Positions 1 to 9,669 of a stretch of 64,000 bases of DNA are shown piece by piece (the first letter of the stretch is position 1; each line of letters opens with the position of its first letter). Origin of the DNA: Sodalis glossinidius str. 'morsitans' (GTDB lineage Bacteria > Pseudomonadota > Gammaproteobacteria > Enterobacterales > Enterobacteriaceae); contig NC_007712.1 of assembly GCF_000010085.1 (NCBI RefSeq), forward strand, positions 2,480,001 to 2,544,000, written 5' to 3'. The position numbers and the translations under genes are program-made. The notes under the pieces were generated by a model, which ran no database searches, was not told the DNA's origin, and worked only from the letters and a program-made list of their open reading frames with translations.

Positions 1-125
1 GCAATCATCGCTTCCTGACCGCCAAAAATGGTCGCCACCAAATCGAAGCGAAACAGTCTAACCAATAACCAATCCACGCCGCCGACAATGAGCAAAATTA
101 ACGCGATGGTGGTTAAAGCTTTCAT
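1..125 (-). CDS. DUF378 small membrane protein (partial, 3' end outside window)
   Basis: The minus strand opens with ATG at 125 and encodes MKALTTIALILLIVGG followed by VDWLLVRLFRFDLVA, running off the window. A hydrophobic helix, then a G(V/L)xW motif and an F-FDLVA-IFGG stretch, is the pattern of the short DUF378 inner-membrane proteins. A good Shine-Dalgarno (AGGAGA) lies 6 bases before the ATG. Only 41 codons are visible and the C-terminus cannot be checked. No function is known for the family beyond likely membrane location. Confidence 0.75.
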   Translation of the reverse strand, partial: MKALTTIALILLIVGGVDWLLVRLFRFDLVATIFGGQEAMI

Positions 126-400
126 AATTACTCTCCTCATTTGAATTATCAGGCATTATTGCCCCATGAGTACCGCTAATGCCTGCCGAGTGGAAACCAG
201 CGGCACAGCGGACCCGGAAATACGCTAATAAACTGTAGTGCTTATTTACCAATAAGGAGGGGAAAATTTTATTTTGCCATCTGTTTGCAGGAAATTATAC
301 TTTTAGCGTAGGTTACGAGGAGGATATTCTTGGCAAACTTTCGCGGCTCAAGGGCAGATTGTTTATTTCGTCCTGTTGCGGAGAATGAGAGGAGATAACC

Positions 401-929
401 TCACCGGCCACATTTCACGCCCCGATAATCTAAAGCGAGGAAATCGATAAACGCGCGCAGCGGCGGCGGGATCAGTCTGCGGCCGGAATAGTAAAGATAG
501 GGCCCCCGAAATGTACGCCACCAAGGTTCCAGTACCGGCTCCAGTTCTCCACTGTCGATATAGGATCGAAGCCAGCCTTCAAACAGATAAATAACGCCGA
601 GCCCCGCCACGGCCGATGCTACGCCGAGTTCGGTTGCGGTCCCTGCACTGTAAATTAAAGGGCCTGTCGGCTCCAGATGAAAAAGCTCGTCGAATGCCAG
701 ACCAATGCGCTCCAGCAGCTGCTTTCCTTTCTCCGTCGGCAGTATGTATGCTGCGCGTGGTTCGGTGCAGCAGGCATACGCCCAGATGGCTTTCGAGCCG
801 CCTTACCGCATCGCTAAGACCCGAGGGACTGACGTGCAGCAATCGCGCCGCCTGACGGAATCCCCCGGCGTTTGCTATAGCTGCAAACGCTTTCAGATCG
901 CCTAACCTGTCCGTTGATCTTTTCGCCAC
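401..929 (-). pseudogene. LysR-family regulator remnant
   Basis: The minus strand carries a clear LysR winged-helix N-terminus (AFAAIANAGGFRQAARLL, then SGLSDAVRRLESHLG and LLHRTTRS). After that the frame is lost near 740. A second frame then resumes with a typical LysR C-terminus (YLFEGWLRSYIDSGELEPVL, RRLIPPPLRAFIDFL), ending at a TGA at 401-403. The whole span is about 530 bp against about 900 bp for the family, so the middle of the co-inducer domain is deleted as well as frameshifted. It lies divergent to the SDR gene at 1365, the usual arrangement for a LysR regulator and its target. It is non-functional as a regulator unless the DNA-binding fragment alone is stable. Confidence 0.85.
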
Positions 930-1364
930 CCTAAATCCCCTAGATGCCCGTGACACTCTTTAGCGACAAGACAGCGCCGGCGCTCAGCCGCGAACAAAGA
1001 CACGGCCTGCCCGTTATTTTTTCATCATCTCAAGCCGACAAAATTGTACGTAAAAACGAACAATCTGTACACCACTGCCTGGATACCTCTCGTTCAGGCA
1101 GCGGGCTACAATGCCGAACACAGCCCGGATATTTTTCGTACTCGCGCTAAAATCAACTGCCGCACCTAGCCCGAATACGTGCCTTCTAGCACCAAATGAA
1201 ACGGTCTTACGCCGTTTGGATACGCTTTCCGCTGACGTTGCGTCAAGACGCTGTCCTGTATGGGAAAAGGTATCAAAACGGGTCACGCCAACTGACTGTG
1301 CGTCATTCACCCCGAATGTGGGGAACATCTCGCACCGGCTCCCTATCATTAAGGAGAACAAAGC
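930..1364. other. Intergenic region between dead lysR and SDR
   Basis: About 435 bp. Open frames on both strands cross this interval, but none has recognisable protein features and they shadow each other. It should hold the divergent promoters of the LysR/SDR pair. An AAGGAG ribosome-binding site for the SDR gene is at 1351-1356. I see no RNA gene or repeat. Confidence 0.5.
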
Positions 1365-2159
1365 ATGAACAGCACGACACCGCTGGCGTTGGTCACCGGT
1401 GCCTCTTCGGGCATTGGCCTCAGCTTCGCTCGCCGGCTGGCCGCCCAAGGTTATAACCTGATTGTTGTGGGTCGCCGCAAGCTCAGATTAGACGCCCTGG
1501 CCGCCGAATTTCCCGCCGCCGATATTCGCACGGTCGTGGCGGATTTAGCCTGCGAGACAGGCATTGCCACCGTGGCCGCGTTATGTCGGCAGGAGCCCCT
1601 TTCATTGCTTATTAATAACGCCGGGGTGGCTCATTATATGAGCTTAACGGCGCTACCCTCTGAGAAGTCCAGCGAATTGCTTCAGGTAAAATGTGTCGCG
1701 CCTACCTTACTGGCGTACGCCGCCGCACCGGGAATGGCAACCCGCGGGGGCGATACAATTATCAATGTGGCAGGCATGCTGGCATTCGGCGCGACAGCCC
1801 CGCTCGGGCAGGCCCCCGGGCGGGCTATCTATGTGGCCGCCCTCTCCCATTTGGTGTCATTGTCATTAGCATTACACGAAGAACTATCACCCGCTGGCCT
1901 GCGTATTCAGGCGCTTTGTCCAGGGATCGTCGCCACCGAATTTCACGAACGTCAGGGAATGGATTTAAGTGCGATGGTGCGTATGACCGCTGATGAGGCT
2001 GTGACCGCCAGCCTGCGCGGCCTTGATCTGGGAGAGGTTATCTGTGCGCCCGGCGTTGCCCAACGTTCAGCACGCATGCCTGGCGGTATTTGGCGGACAA
2101 TCTCCTCAGTTGGCGGCGCGCTACCGGTAATCGCCCGATATCGCCACCGGGCATTGTGA
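1365..2159 (+). CDS. Short-chain dehydrogenase/reductase-like protein with altered catalytic residues
   Basis: 264 aa, with a strong AAGGAG site 9 bases before ATG. It has the classical SDR Rossmann glycine motif TGASSGIG at residues 11-18 and NNAG at 84-87. The active site is altered. The serine that follows the INV strand is replaced (INVAGM, residues 133-138). The YxxxK signature reads Y156-V-A-A-L160, so the catalytic lysine is leucine. The fold and nucleotide-binding part look intact, but classical SDR catalysis is unlikely, and this may be an early-stage pseudogene or a recruited binding protein. It sits divergent to a dead LysR regulator, which would be its natural controller. Substrate unknown. 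Confidence 0.75.
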   Translation: MNSTTPLALVTGASSGIGLSFARRLAAQGYNLIVVGRRKLRLDALAAEFPAADIRTVVADLACETGIATVAALCRQEPLSLLINNAGVAHYMSLTALPSEKSSELLQVKCVAPTLLAYAAAPGMATRGGDTIINVAGMLAFGATAPLGQAPGRAIYVAALSHLVSLSLALHEELSPAGLRIQALCPGIVATEFHERQGMDLSAMVRMTADEAVTASLRGLDLGEVICAPGVAQRSARMPGGIWRTISSVGGALPVIARYRHRAL

Positions 2160-2272
2160 AAGCGTTGTGAGCTACTCAGGAAAAGGCACTAGACGCGACC
2201 CTAGCCTCATAGTACATCGCACCGCCAGGCATGCCGACAACAAAACTCGGGCCGGCCAGCGGGGATTAACAG

Positions 2273-3661
2273 TTACAGAGCACGCAAAATCGCCTCGACG
2301 CTCTGCTTGGCGTCACCAAACAGCATTTGCGTATTGTCCTTAAAGAACAGCGGATTTTGCACGCCGGCATAGCCGGTATTCATCGAACGCTTAAATACCA
2401 CGACGTTTTGAGCTTTCCATACTTCCAGCACCGGCATTCCTGCGATGGGACTGCGGGGATCTTCTTGCGCCGCTGGGTTAACGGTATCATTAGCGCCAAT
2501 GACCAATACGGTATCGGTAGTGCTGAAATCCTCATTAATTTCATCCATCTCAAGCACGATGTCGTAGGGCACCTTGGCCTCCGCCAACAACACGTTCATG
2601 TGTCCCGGCAAGCGCCCGGCCACCGGATGGATGCCGAAGCGCACGTTAACGCCGCGGGCACGCAACTTGGCGGTAATATCGTGCACCGGATACTGCGCCT
2701 GCGCAACCGCCATACCGTAGCCGGGAGTAATGATGACCGAGCTGGAGTTTTTCAGCAGTTCGGCCACCTCCTCCGCCGTGGTCTCGCGATAGTCTCCCAT
2801 TTCAGCCTCAGGGTCGCCGACGCTGATATCGTTACCAAAGCCGCCGGCAATGACGCTGATAAAGGAGCGATTCATCGCCTTACACATAATATAAGAGAGG
2901 ATAGCCCCGGAGGAGCCGACCAGCGCGCCGGTGACAATCAGCAGATCGTTGTTCAACATAAAGCCTGCCGCCGCGGCCGACCAGCCGGAATAAGAGTTGA
3001 GCATGGAAACCACGACCGGCATATCGGCACCGCCAATGGAAGCAACCAAATGCCAACCGAACGCCAGGGCAATAATCGTCATGAGTAATAGCTCCAATAC
3101 CTGCAGTCCGATATTGTTGCTGCGCACAAACAATATCAACAGCAGAAACGAAATCACCAGCGCCGCGAGATTCATTTGATAGCACCGCGGCAGCATGAGC
3201 GGACGGGAGGAAATTTTACCGTGCAGCTTGCCAAAGGCCACAATCGAGCCAGTGAAGGTGACGGCACCAATAAAAATGCCCAGAAAAACCTCGGTCAAAT
3301 GGATATTTTCCATGACCGCGTTGTTGATGGCCTGATGTTCCGGATAGCTGTTAAAACCGACCAACACCGCCGCCAAACCGACAAAGCTGTGCAAAATGGC
3401 GACCAGCTCCGGCATTTCGGTCATCTCAACTTTGCGCGCCAGATAAATTCCGATGGCGCCGCCGATGACCATGGCGACGATAATCCAGCCGACATTGCCG
3501 GCGTCCGGCCCCAACACCGTCGCGACAAGCGCGATAGCCATGCCGGTAATGCCAAACAGGTTTCCCTGCCGCGATGTTTCGTGCTTGGATAGCCCCGCCA
3601 GGCTAAAAATAAATAAAATGGCGGCGGCGATATAAGCCGCCGTGACGAGTCCTTCTGACAT
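2273..3661 (-). CDS. pntB: NAD(P) transhydrogenase subunit beta
   Basis: 462 aa, full length for the family. It is the membrane beta subunit of proton-translocating transhydrogenase, which couples inward proton flow to hydride transfer from NADH to NADP+. The N-terminal half is a run of hydrophobic helices. The C-terminal third is the NADP(H)-binding domain III, with the GYGMAVAQAQ nucleotide motif and HPVAGRLPGHMNVLLAEAKV. It starts 10 bases after the pntA stop, as a two-gene operon. No lesion seen. It is a likely NADPH source in an organism that has lost other redox enzymes such as YdbK. Confidence 0.97.
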   Translation of the reverse strand: MSEGLVTAAYIAAAILFIFSLAGLSKHETSRQGNLFGITGMAIALVATVLGPDAGNVGWIIVAMVIGGAIGIYLARKVEMTEMPELVAILHSFVGLAAVLVGFNSYPEHQAINNAVMENIHLTEVFLGIFIGAVTFTGSIVAFGKLHGKISSRPLMLPRCYQMNLAALVISFLLLILFVRSNNIGLQVLELLLMTIIALAFGWHLVASIGGADMPVVVSMLNSYSGWSAAAAGFMLNNDLLIVTGALVGSSGAILSYIMCKAMNRSFISVIAGGFGNDISVGDPEAEMGDYRETTAEEVAELLKNSSSVIITPGYGMAVAQAQYPVHDITAKLRARGVNVRFGIHPVAGRLPGHMNVLLAEAKVPYDIVLEMDEINEDFSTTDTVLVIGANDTVNPAAQEDPRSPIAGMPVLEVWKAQNVVVFKRSMNTGYAGVQNPLFFKDNTQMLFGDAKQSVEAILRAL

Positions 3662-3671
3662 GGTTCACCCC

Positions 3672-5204
3672 TTAATTTTTACGAAACATTTTCAGCATGC
3701 GCTGAGTGACGGTGAAACCACCAAAGATATTGATGCTGGCGATCAGCACGGCGATAAACGACAGGAATGAAACCCATCCGCCATCACCTATCTGCAATAA
3801 TGCGCCAACGACAATAATGCCGGAAATAGCATTGGTGACCGACATTAACGGGGTATGCAATGCATGACTGACATTCCAGACAACGTAATAGCCTACGACA
3901 CAGGCCAGGGCGAACACCGTAAAATGCGAGAGAAAATCGCGCGGAGCCGCATTCGCCAGCCAGCAAAATAAAATAATCGCCAAAGCGATAAGGGCATATT
4001 TACGCAGCGGCGACGCCGGACGGGGCGGTTCTGCGGGTTTTGCGGCAGGGGCCGCATGCGCCGGCTGCGGCTGGGCGGAAACAGTGATAGGCGGCGCGGG
4101 CCAGGTCAATTCGCCATCGCGTATCACGGTGACGCCGCGAATAACCATGTCGTCGAAATCCACCACGATATCGCCCTGTTTCTCTTTACAAAGTAACTTC
4201 AGCAGATTGATGAGGTTGGTGGCGTACAGTTGGGAGGATTGGGTAGGTAACCGGCTGGGTAAATCGGTATAGCCGATAATACGAACGCCATTATCGGTCA
4301 CCGTTACGGTGTCCGCCACGGTGAGCTCACAGTTACCGCCGGTTTGCGCCGCCAGATCAACAATAACGCTTCCCGGCTTCATGCTGGTCACCATCTCTTT
4401 GGTAATCAAGCGGGGGGCCTGTTTGCCCGGAATCAGCGCGGTGGTGACGATAATATCGACTTCTTGCGCCTGTGCGGCGAACAGCGCCATTTCGGCTTTG
4501 ATAAAAGCGTCCGACATCACCTTGGCGTAACCATCGCTACCGCCCGCCTCCTCCTTGAAATCCAGCTCAAGGAACTCGGCGCCCATACTTTGCACCTGCT
4601 CTTTCACCTCGGGACGGGTGTCGAAGGCGCGAACCACGGCGCCCAGGCTGCCCGCGGTACCGATGGCGGCCAGCCCCGCGACCCCGGCGCCTATCACCAT
4701 AACTTTGGCCGGCGGCACTTTGCCCGCCGCCGTAATCTGGCCGGTAAAGAAGCGGCCGAATTCGTGAGCCGCTTCAACAATGGCGCGATAACCGGCGATA
4801 TTGGCCATCGAGCTCAGGGCGTCCAGCGACTGAGCGCGGGAGATACGCGGCACAGCGTCCATCGCCATGACGGTCACGTTTTTAGCGCGCAGCGCCGTTA
4901 GCAGGTCGGCATTTTGCGCCGGCCAAATAAAACTTATCAATGTCGTGCCGCTTTGCAGCAAGGCAATTTCATCCTCAGTCGGCGCGTTGACTTTGAGAAT
5001 GATATCCGACTGCCAAACTTCAGAGGTAGTTGTCAGCGTCGCGCCCGCCGCGACAAAAGCGGCATCCTCGAAACTCGCCAGCGTGCCGGCGCCGCTTTCC
5101 ATCGCAATACTAAAACCCAACTTAAGCAATTGCTCGACGGTTTTAGGCGTGGCGGCAACCCGGGCTTCGTTGGCAACGCGTTCTTTAGGTACACCAATAC
5201 GCAT
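3672..5204 (-). CDS. pntA: NAD(P) transhydrogenase subunit alpha
   Basis: 510 aa, the same length as in E. coli. The N-terminal MRIGVPKERVANE and the alanine-dehydrogenase-like domain I carry the NAD-binding glycine motif GAGVAG at 172-177. RAFDTRPEVKEQVQSMGAEF follows the Rossmann strand. An Ala/Pro-rich linker near residues 375-395 leads to four C-terminal membrane segments ending in FGGFTVTQRMLKMFRKN. First gene of the pntA-pntB unit; the promoter must lie in the 327-bp gap shared with the divergent ydgH. No lesion seen. Confidence 0.97.
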   Translation of the reverse strand: MRIGVPKERVANEARVAATPKTVEQLLKLGFSIAMESGAGTLASFEDAAFVAAGATLTTTSEVWQSDIILKVNAPTEDEIALLQSGTTLISFIWPAQNADLLTALRAKNVTVMAMDAVPRISRAQSLDALSSMANIAGYRAIVEAAHEFGRFFTGQITAAGKVPPAKVMVIGAGVAGLAAIGTAGSLGAVVRAFDTRPEVKEQVQSMGAEFLELDFKEEAGGSDGYAKVMSDAFIKAEMALFAAQAQEVDIIVTTALIPGKQAPRLITKEMVTSMKPGSVIVDLAAQTGGNCELTVADTVTVTDNGVRIIGYTDLPSRLPTQSSQLYATNLINLLKLLCKEKQGDIVVDFDDMVIRGVTVIRDGELTWPAPPITVSAQPQPAHAAPAAKPAEPPRPASPLRKYALIALAIILFCWLANAAPRDFLSHFTVFALACVVGYYVVWNVSHALHTPLMSVTNAISGIIVVGALLQIGDGGWVSFLSFIAVLIASINIFGGFTVTQRMLKMFRKN

Positions 5205-5531
5205 AGCTTTCCCTTATTATTCAGTTCTTTTGTAAATAACAGGTTGCCGGGACCGGAACGCGCGGCATTACGGGCCGCCGCCCGGTAAATCCAGCAGGCG
5301 TCAACTACTAACCTACTTAAATTAAGATAAACGGTCTATGTTTTGTGCTGGTTAATTACGTTTTGGGATAAAAATGCCGCCGCATTCCGGTCGTTAAAAG
5401 CAAATGTTGTCAATCGTAACATGAAATGCTGAGACGGTAGCCATTATTACATGCCATAATCGGAGCCTAATCTTTTATACATCAACAGTTCAGCACATTT
5501 TGCGTGAAAGCGTTTGTCGAAAGGATTTTTT

Positions 5532-6485
5532 ATGAAGCTGAAGAATACACTATTAACATCGGCGTTAATGACTGTGCTTACTTTTACCGCACAGGCAGCG
5601 CAGGAACTTACGCCGGAAAAAGCCGCCAGTTTGCAGCCGTTTAAACGTATTAATATTACCGGCCGTTTTAACGCCATCAACGAAGCCGCCGCCGCCGTTT
5701 CGCGCCGCGCGGATCAAGCCGGTGCCGCGGCGTTTTATGTGGTCAATATTAATGACGCCAATAACAGCGGTAATTGGCGCGTGGCCGCCGATCTCTATCG
5801 TCAGGACGCTCCTGCCGCCTCCACCGAGACACAATATCGGGTATTTAATGGCGTCAAAGAGCTGCCGAGTACAGAGGCCAATTTACTGGAGCCTTATGAT
5901 ACCGTATCGGTAAATGGCTTTTATCGCAGTCAGCCGGAAATAAACGACGCTATCTCCAAGGCGGCGAAGGCCAAAGGGGCCGAATCCTACTACATCGTGC
6001 ATCAGATTAACGCCAACCAGGGCGGCAACCAGTTCGCTACCGCCTTCATTTATAGAGCGGATACGCCGAAGCGCGTCGTGCAAAGCCCGGACAAAATCCC
6101 GGCCAATTCCGAAGCTGGCAAAGCGGCGTTGGCCGCCGGAGGCGCCGCCGCCGCCAACGTGGAGATTCCGGGCGTCGCCTCGTCAGAATCCCCGCGCAGT
6201 AAGGTCGGCCGCTTCTTTGAAACGCAATCGACGCGCGGTACACGTTACACCGTCACCTTGCCCGATGGCACCAAAATTCAGGAAGTGAATAACATCACCG
6301 CGGCGCAAATGGTACCGTTTGATTCCATCAGCTTCACCGGCCATTTCAACAGTTCGACCGACGTATCTACGGAAACTGCGCGGCGTGCAGCGAAAAAAGA
6401 CGCTAAATTTTATCACATTACGCATCAATGGCAGCAGAACCAAAGTGGCAGTAATCTGACTATTAGCGCCGATCTGTTCAAATAA
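5532..6485 (+). CDS. ydgH: YdgH, periplasmic protein with DUF1471 repeats
   Basis: 317 aa from ATG 5532. The upstream in-frame TTG at 5514 is rejected because AAGGA at 5521-5525 sits at proper distance from the ATG. A signal peptide is visible (MKLKNTLLTSALMTVLTFTA, cut after AQA). Three DUF1471/BhsA-like repeats follow, each with a (T/V)GxF motif and a paired YY/FY-VxxI strand: near residues 38-85, 115-165 and 255-315. Length and order match E. coli YdgH, and the gene sits next to pntA as there. It is periplasmic and linked to envelope stress in enterobacteria. Intact. Confidence 0.93.
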   Translation: MKLKNTLLTSALMTVLTFTAQAAQELTPEKAASLQPFKRINITGRFNAINEAAAAVSRRADQAGAAAFYVVNINDANNSGNWRVAADLYRQDAPAASTETQYRVFNGVKELPSTEANLLEPYDTVSVNGFYRSQPEINDAISKAAKAKGAESYYIVHQINANQGGNQFATAFIYRADTPKRVVQSPDKIPANSEAGKAALAAGGAAAANVEIPGVASSESPRSKVGRFFETQSTRGTRYTVTLPDGTKIQEVNNITAAQMVPFDSISFTGHFNSSTDVSTETARRAAKKDAKFYHITHQWQQNQSGSNLTISADLFK

Positions 6486-6620
6486 CGCTGGTCGCAGGCG
6501 TGAGCAGTAGAGTGCACGGCCAGCAATAGGGTTTTCACGCGCTACTCTGCGCCGGGAGGGTATTGCGCCTGGCGTCCTGCGTTTAGGACGCAGAGGCACG
6601 GCGGCGGCAGGCGGGGCGAT

Positions 6621-7043
6621 TCAGACGCAGGGGGCGGTGCTGTGGTCAGGTAAGAGGATGAGCAGCCGCTCATCCTGCTGGGTCAGTTGCAAAGGTTGCC
6701 CCACTTCCTGGCAAATATGGGTCAGTTGCTCCCCTTCCAGGGCGTAGGGCAATTTAATATCGAAACGAGTCAGCCCCTGCTGTCCGGCGAGGGTAATCAG
6801 ACGTATGATATTCGTTTCGTCATTCACCTGGGTTGAAAGAACCTGCAACGCCAGCGCTTTCAGCTTTTCCTGATCGGTCTCGCTTGCGGCAGCCTTGCGG
6901 GTCACCATGCCGAAAATGGGAATGACACCGTAGATCGCATCGATAAAACTCCAGCGTTTCTTACAGCTCGCAGAAAGATAATCCGTGTAATCGAAGCAAA
7001 AGGCTTCGCCCTGTTCGGCAGTTGCAAACTGAGGTTTGCTCAT
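6621..7043 (-). CDS. Hypothetical protein, 140 aa
   Basis: I do not recognise this family. It begins MSKPQFATAEQGEAF behind an AGGAAAGGG ribosome-binding stretch. It has one short amphipathic or hydrophobic segment (FIDAIYGVIPIFGMV, about residues 33-47). The C-terminal half looks like an alternating alpha/beta fold ending LQLTQQDERLLILLPDHST. No signal peptide, and a single open frame. It lies between ydgH and rstA and faces away from rstA. Composition resembles the neighbouring core genes, so it is probably a native conserved hypothetical. Confidence 0.6.
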   Translation of the reverse strand: MSKPQFATAEQGEAFCFDYTDYLSASCKKRWSFIDAIYGVIPIFGMVTRKAAASETDQEKLKALALQVLSTQVNDETNIIRLITLAGQQGLTRFDIKLPYALEGEQLTHICQEVGQPLQLTQQDERLLILLPDHSTAPCV

Positions 7044-7320
7044 CTCGCCCTTTCCTCTCTAAACCGTTTGACGCCGCTCGCCTTCCACCCGACCCGCACT
7101 ATACCATACCGGCGGGAACAAAAGGTGCTCAGCCGCCGGGCAATTGCGAAAAGTTGGCCCAAGCCCGCTTACCGCTCAGGTCTTTGTCAACATTTGCGGC
7201 CGAGATTTCACCTTCATTCCTGTTAACAAATCATTTATCCCGGCACGTGGCGCCTGGGCGTAAGTGGCGGTATGCTCTGGGCGGGGATGTTGGTGTTGAA
7301 AGGCGGTAAAGGCTATTGAT

Positions 7321-7968
7321 GAATAAGATCGTATATGTTGAAGACGATAGCGAATTCGGCAACCTTATCGCCGCCTGGCTAGGTAAGCATGACTTCGAGG
7401 TCATTGTCGAGCCGCGCGGCGGGAGGTTATCGAAGCGCAGGCGCCCGATTTGGTATTGCTGGATATTCTCCTGCCCGGCAAAGACGGTATGACGCTGTGC
7501 CGGGATTTACGTCCGCGCTATACGGGCCCTATCGTTTTGCTTACCTCGCTGGATAGCGATATGAATCACGTGCTGGCATTGGAGATGGGCGCCAATGATT
7601 ACATTCTGAAAACGATGCCGCCTGCGGTGTTGCTGGCGCGGGTGCGGCTGCATTTGCGTCAGAACAGCGGCGCCGTGCGTGCGCAAGCGCCATCGCCCAC
7701 CGTCGGGACCGCCAGCGTGCTGCATTTTGGGCAGTTAAGCATCGACGCCATAACCGCCAGGTTATTCTCGACGGCGGACTTTGAATTGCTCTGGGAGCTC
7801 GCCTGCCATGCCGGTTAGATCATGGACCGCGAGACGCTGCTGAAAAAACTGCGCGGCGTCAGTTACGATGGGTTAGACCGCAGTATCGATGTCGCGATTT
7901 CCCGTCTGCGTAAAAAGCTCGACGACAGCGCGCTTGAGCCGTTTCGTATCAAAATCATCCGCAACAGC
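7321..7968 (+). pseudogene. rstA: rstA response regulator pseudogene
   Basis: It starts MNKIVYVEDDSEFGNLIAAW like E. coli RstA. The frame breaks near 7420-7430 and continues in another with DLVLLDILLPGKDGMTLCRD, LTSLDSDMNHVLALEMGAND and a degraded linker. An in-frame TAG at 7816-7818 interrupts the winged-helix domain (LLWELACHAG-stop-IMDRETLLKKL). The winged-helix continues as RGVSYDGLDRSIDVAISRLR. Near 7968 the C-terminal codons stop and sequence from inside rstB follows directly, so about 90 bp containing the rstA end and rstB start were deleted. RstA controls asr in E. coli, and its presumed box upstream of asr is still present here. Confidence 0.93.
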
Positions 7969-9130
7969 TGTTTGTGTGCTTTCTGGTCATGACGCTGTTG
8001 GTCGGGCTGGTGTATAAAGTCACCGCCGAGCGCGCCTGCCGTAAATCTTGACGACTTAATGAAAAGCTCGCTGTATCTGATGAAGAGCGAGCTACGAGCT
8101 ATCCCGCCGCGCGACTGGAATAAAAGTCTATCAATCGGCTGGATCTCAATTTGTCGTTCAAGTTGCATATTGAACTGATGAAAAAATTTCGTCTGCGGCA
8201 GGAATCAGACCGACGTTTACGGCGCGGCGAAATTGTCGCCCTTGACGATGAATATACCTTTATCCAGCGTATTCCGCGCAGTAATTACGTCCTGGCGGTC
8301 GGCCTGATTCCCTATTTGTTCTATCTACACGAAATACGCCTGCTCGATTTGGCGTTACTGGTCATGATAGAGCTATCGCTGGCTTTCCCGGTGTTTATCT
8401 AGATGCGGCCGCACTGGCAGGACATGTTGAAACTGGAGCTGGCCGCCCAACGCCTTGGTCAAGGCCATCTCAACGAGCGCACCCATTTTGACAACGCCTC
8501 CAGCCTCTATCGGCTGGGCATCGTGTTTAACCAGATGGCGGACAGCGTCAATACGCTTATCGCCAGTAAAAAACGGCTCATCGATGGTATAGCCCATGAA
8601 TTGCGTACACTGCTGGTCCGCCTGCGCTACCGCCTGGCTATGAGTGAAGGCGTATCGTCAGAGGAATAGGAGCGCCTTAATCACGACATCTCACAGTTGG
8701 AAGGTCTTATTGATGAGCTGTTAACGTTCGCACGACTCGACCAGCCGCAGGTGGTATTGAACTTAACCGCCTTTGATTTGCCGCGCTGGCTCGGCGAGAA
8801 ATTGCACGATGTGCTCACCCTGCACCCAAACGCACTATCGCGCAAGAGATCCCCGCCGGCGGGGATTTCGGTTCCTTGGATGAACGGCTAATCGAACGTG
8901 TACTGGATAATCTGGTGAATAATGCGCTACGCTACAGCCGTCAACGCACCACCGGCGGCTGAGGCCTGGCCATTGTGCACTCAATCGCCCTGGCCTACGG
9001 CGGCGAGGTGAGCGCCGGCGCAAGCCATCTGGGCAGCGCCCGTTTTTTGTTTCGCTGGCCGCTTAAAGCAAACGCCGCCCGCCCCACTTCCTGCCCTGAG
9101 GACAGGTATTTTTGTTTTTATTTGGTGTGA
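7969..9130 (+). pseudogene. rstB: rstB sensor kinase pseudogene
   Basis: Fragments in several frames match RstB in order: LFVCFLVMTLLVGLVYK, LRRGEIVALDDEYTFIQRI, a stop TAG at 8399-8401 before MRPHWQDMLKLELAAQRLG, then the dimerisation/phosphoacceptor box LIDGIAHELRTLLVRLRYRL. A TAG follows at about 8667, then LIDELLTFARLDQPQ. Most of the ATPase domain is missing: sequence jumps from VLDNLVNNALRYS to a last GLAIVHSIALAYGGE segment with a TGA in the G-box. The start was lost in the deletion that fused it to rstA. Clearly non-functional. Confidence 0.93.
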
Positions 9131-9153
9131 TTGTGGCTGGGGGAGATTAAAAT

Positions 9154-9196
9154 AAGATAAGCGCTATTGTATGTTGTAACTAATAGCGCTTATCTT
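9154..9196. terminator. 15-bp perfect stem-loop after rstB
   Basis: AAGATAAGCGCTATT (9154-9168) and its exact complement (9182-9196) enclose a 13-base loop. The stem has an A-rich left flank (AAAAT) and TTCCTTCT on the right. It lies between the dead rstB and asr, and could serve as a bidirectional terminator or a remnant intergenic repeat. It is not bordered by a long U tract, so termination is inferred only. Confidence 0.5.
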
Positions 9197-9292
9197 CCTT
9201 CTCCGGCCTCGCCTGCGCGGCCGTTCTCTCCCGGCACCCTGACCGCAATGCATGGCGCTTATCCTCGCTGATTTAAGAGCGCGCCCCTCTCG

Positions 9293-9306
9293 TACAAACG
9301 GTTACA
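9293..9306 (+). promoter_or_regulatory. RstA-box-like operator upstream of asr
   Basis: The sequence TACAAACGGTTACA matches the published RstA box TACATNTNGTTACA at 10 of 12 defined positions. It lies about 107 bases before the asr ATG. A -10-like TACAAT follows at 9328-9333. In E. coli RstA activates asr from such a box. Here rstAB is dead about 0.2 kb upstream, so the site looks orphaned. Confidence 0.6.
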
Positions 9307-9412
9307 GAGCGATACCATTCACTCACTTACAATCCCGGCGCCTTCCCCTAAGCTCACCTCATCGGCCCCGTTTCGGGGTTGTCAACGAAACCGCAATGCT
9401 GAGGATAGGACA

Positions 9413-9574
9413 ATGAAAAAAATTTTCGCACTGATTGTTACCGCCACCATGGGATTATCCAGCGCCGCTTTCGCCGCTGATACCCCACCGCACCAGCCGC
9501 CGGCACAAACTGCCCAGGCGGCTAAAAAACCCGTGAAAAAACATAAGAAAGCCGCTGCTACCTCTGCCACTTAA
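9413..9574 (+). CDS. asr: Acid-shock protein Asr (short form)
   Basis: 53 aa, preceded by GAGGATAGG. The signal peptide MKKIFALIVTATMGLSSAAF ending AA is nearly that of E. coli Asr. The mature part is short, Pro/Gln/Ala-rich then Lys-rich (AAKKPVKKHKKAAATSAT). E. coli Asr is about 100 aa with more KK(H)-type repeats, so this copy has lost repeats but keeps the basic periplasmic character. It is followed by a hairpin and by ydgU, as in E. coli. Asr is thought to buffer or chaperone in the acidified periplasm. Confidence 0.85.
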   Translation: MKKIFALIVTATMGLSSAAFAADTPPHQPPAQTAQAAKKPVKKHKKAAATSAT

Positions 9575-9669
9575 TTGAGGTAAACCTTGCCGGCCAGCGG
9601 TTATCCCACCCTCACCGCCGCGCCCGGACAGGGTCTTCGCGGGCCTGGTTCGCGATACATCGCTATACC

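Noticed and set aside
1014..1448. 144-aa minus-strand frame overlapping the SDR start
   Set aside because: It is antisense to the SDR gene start, has no family features and no ribosome-binding site.
2327..3088. Long plus-strand frame of 253 aa inside pntB
   Set aside because: His/Arg-rich shadow of the pntB coding strand; pntB is full length and highly conserved on the other strand.
9169..9182. RstA-box-like TGTATGTTGTAACT in the loop of the 15-bp stem after rstB
   Set aside because: Only 8 of 12 defined positions match; the site at 9293 is much better.
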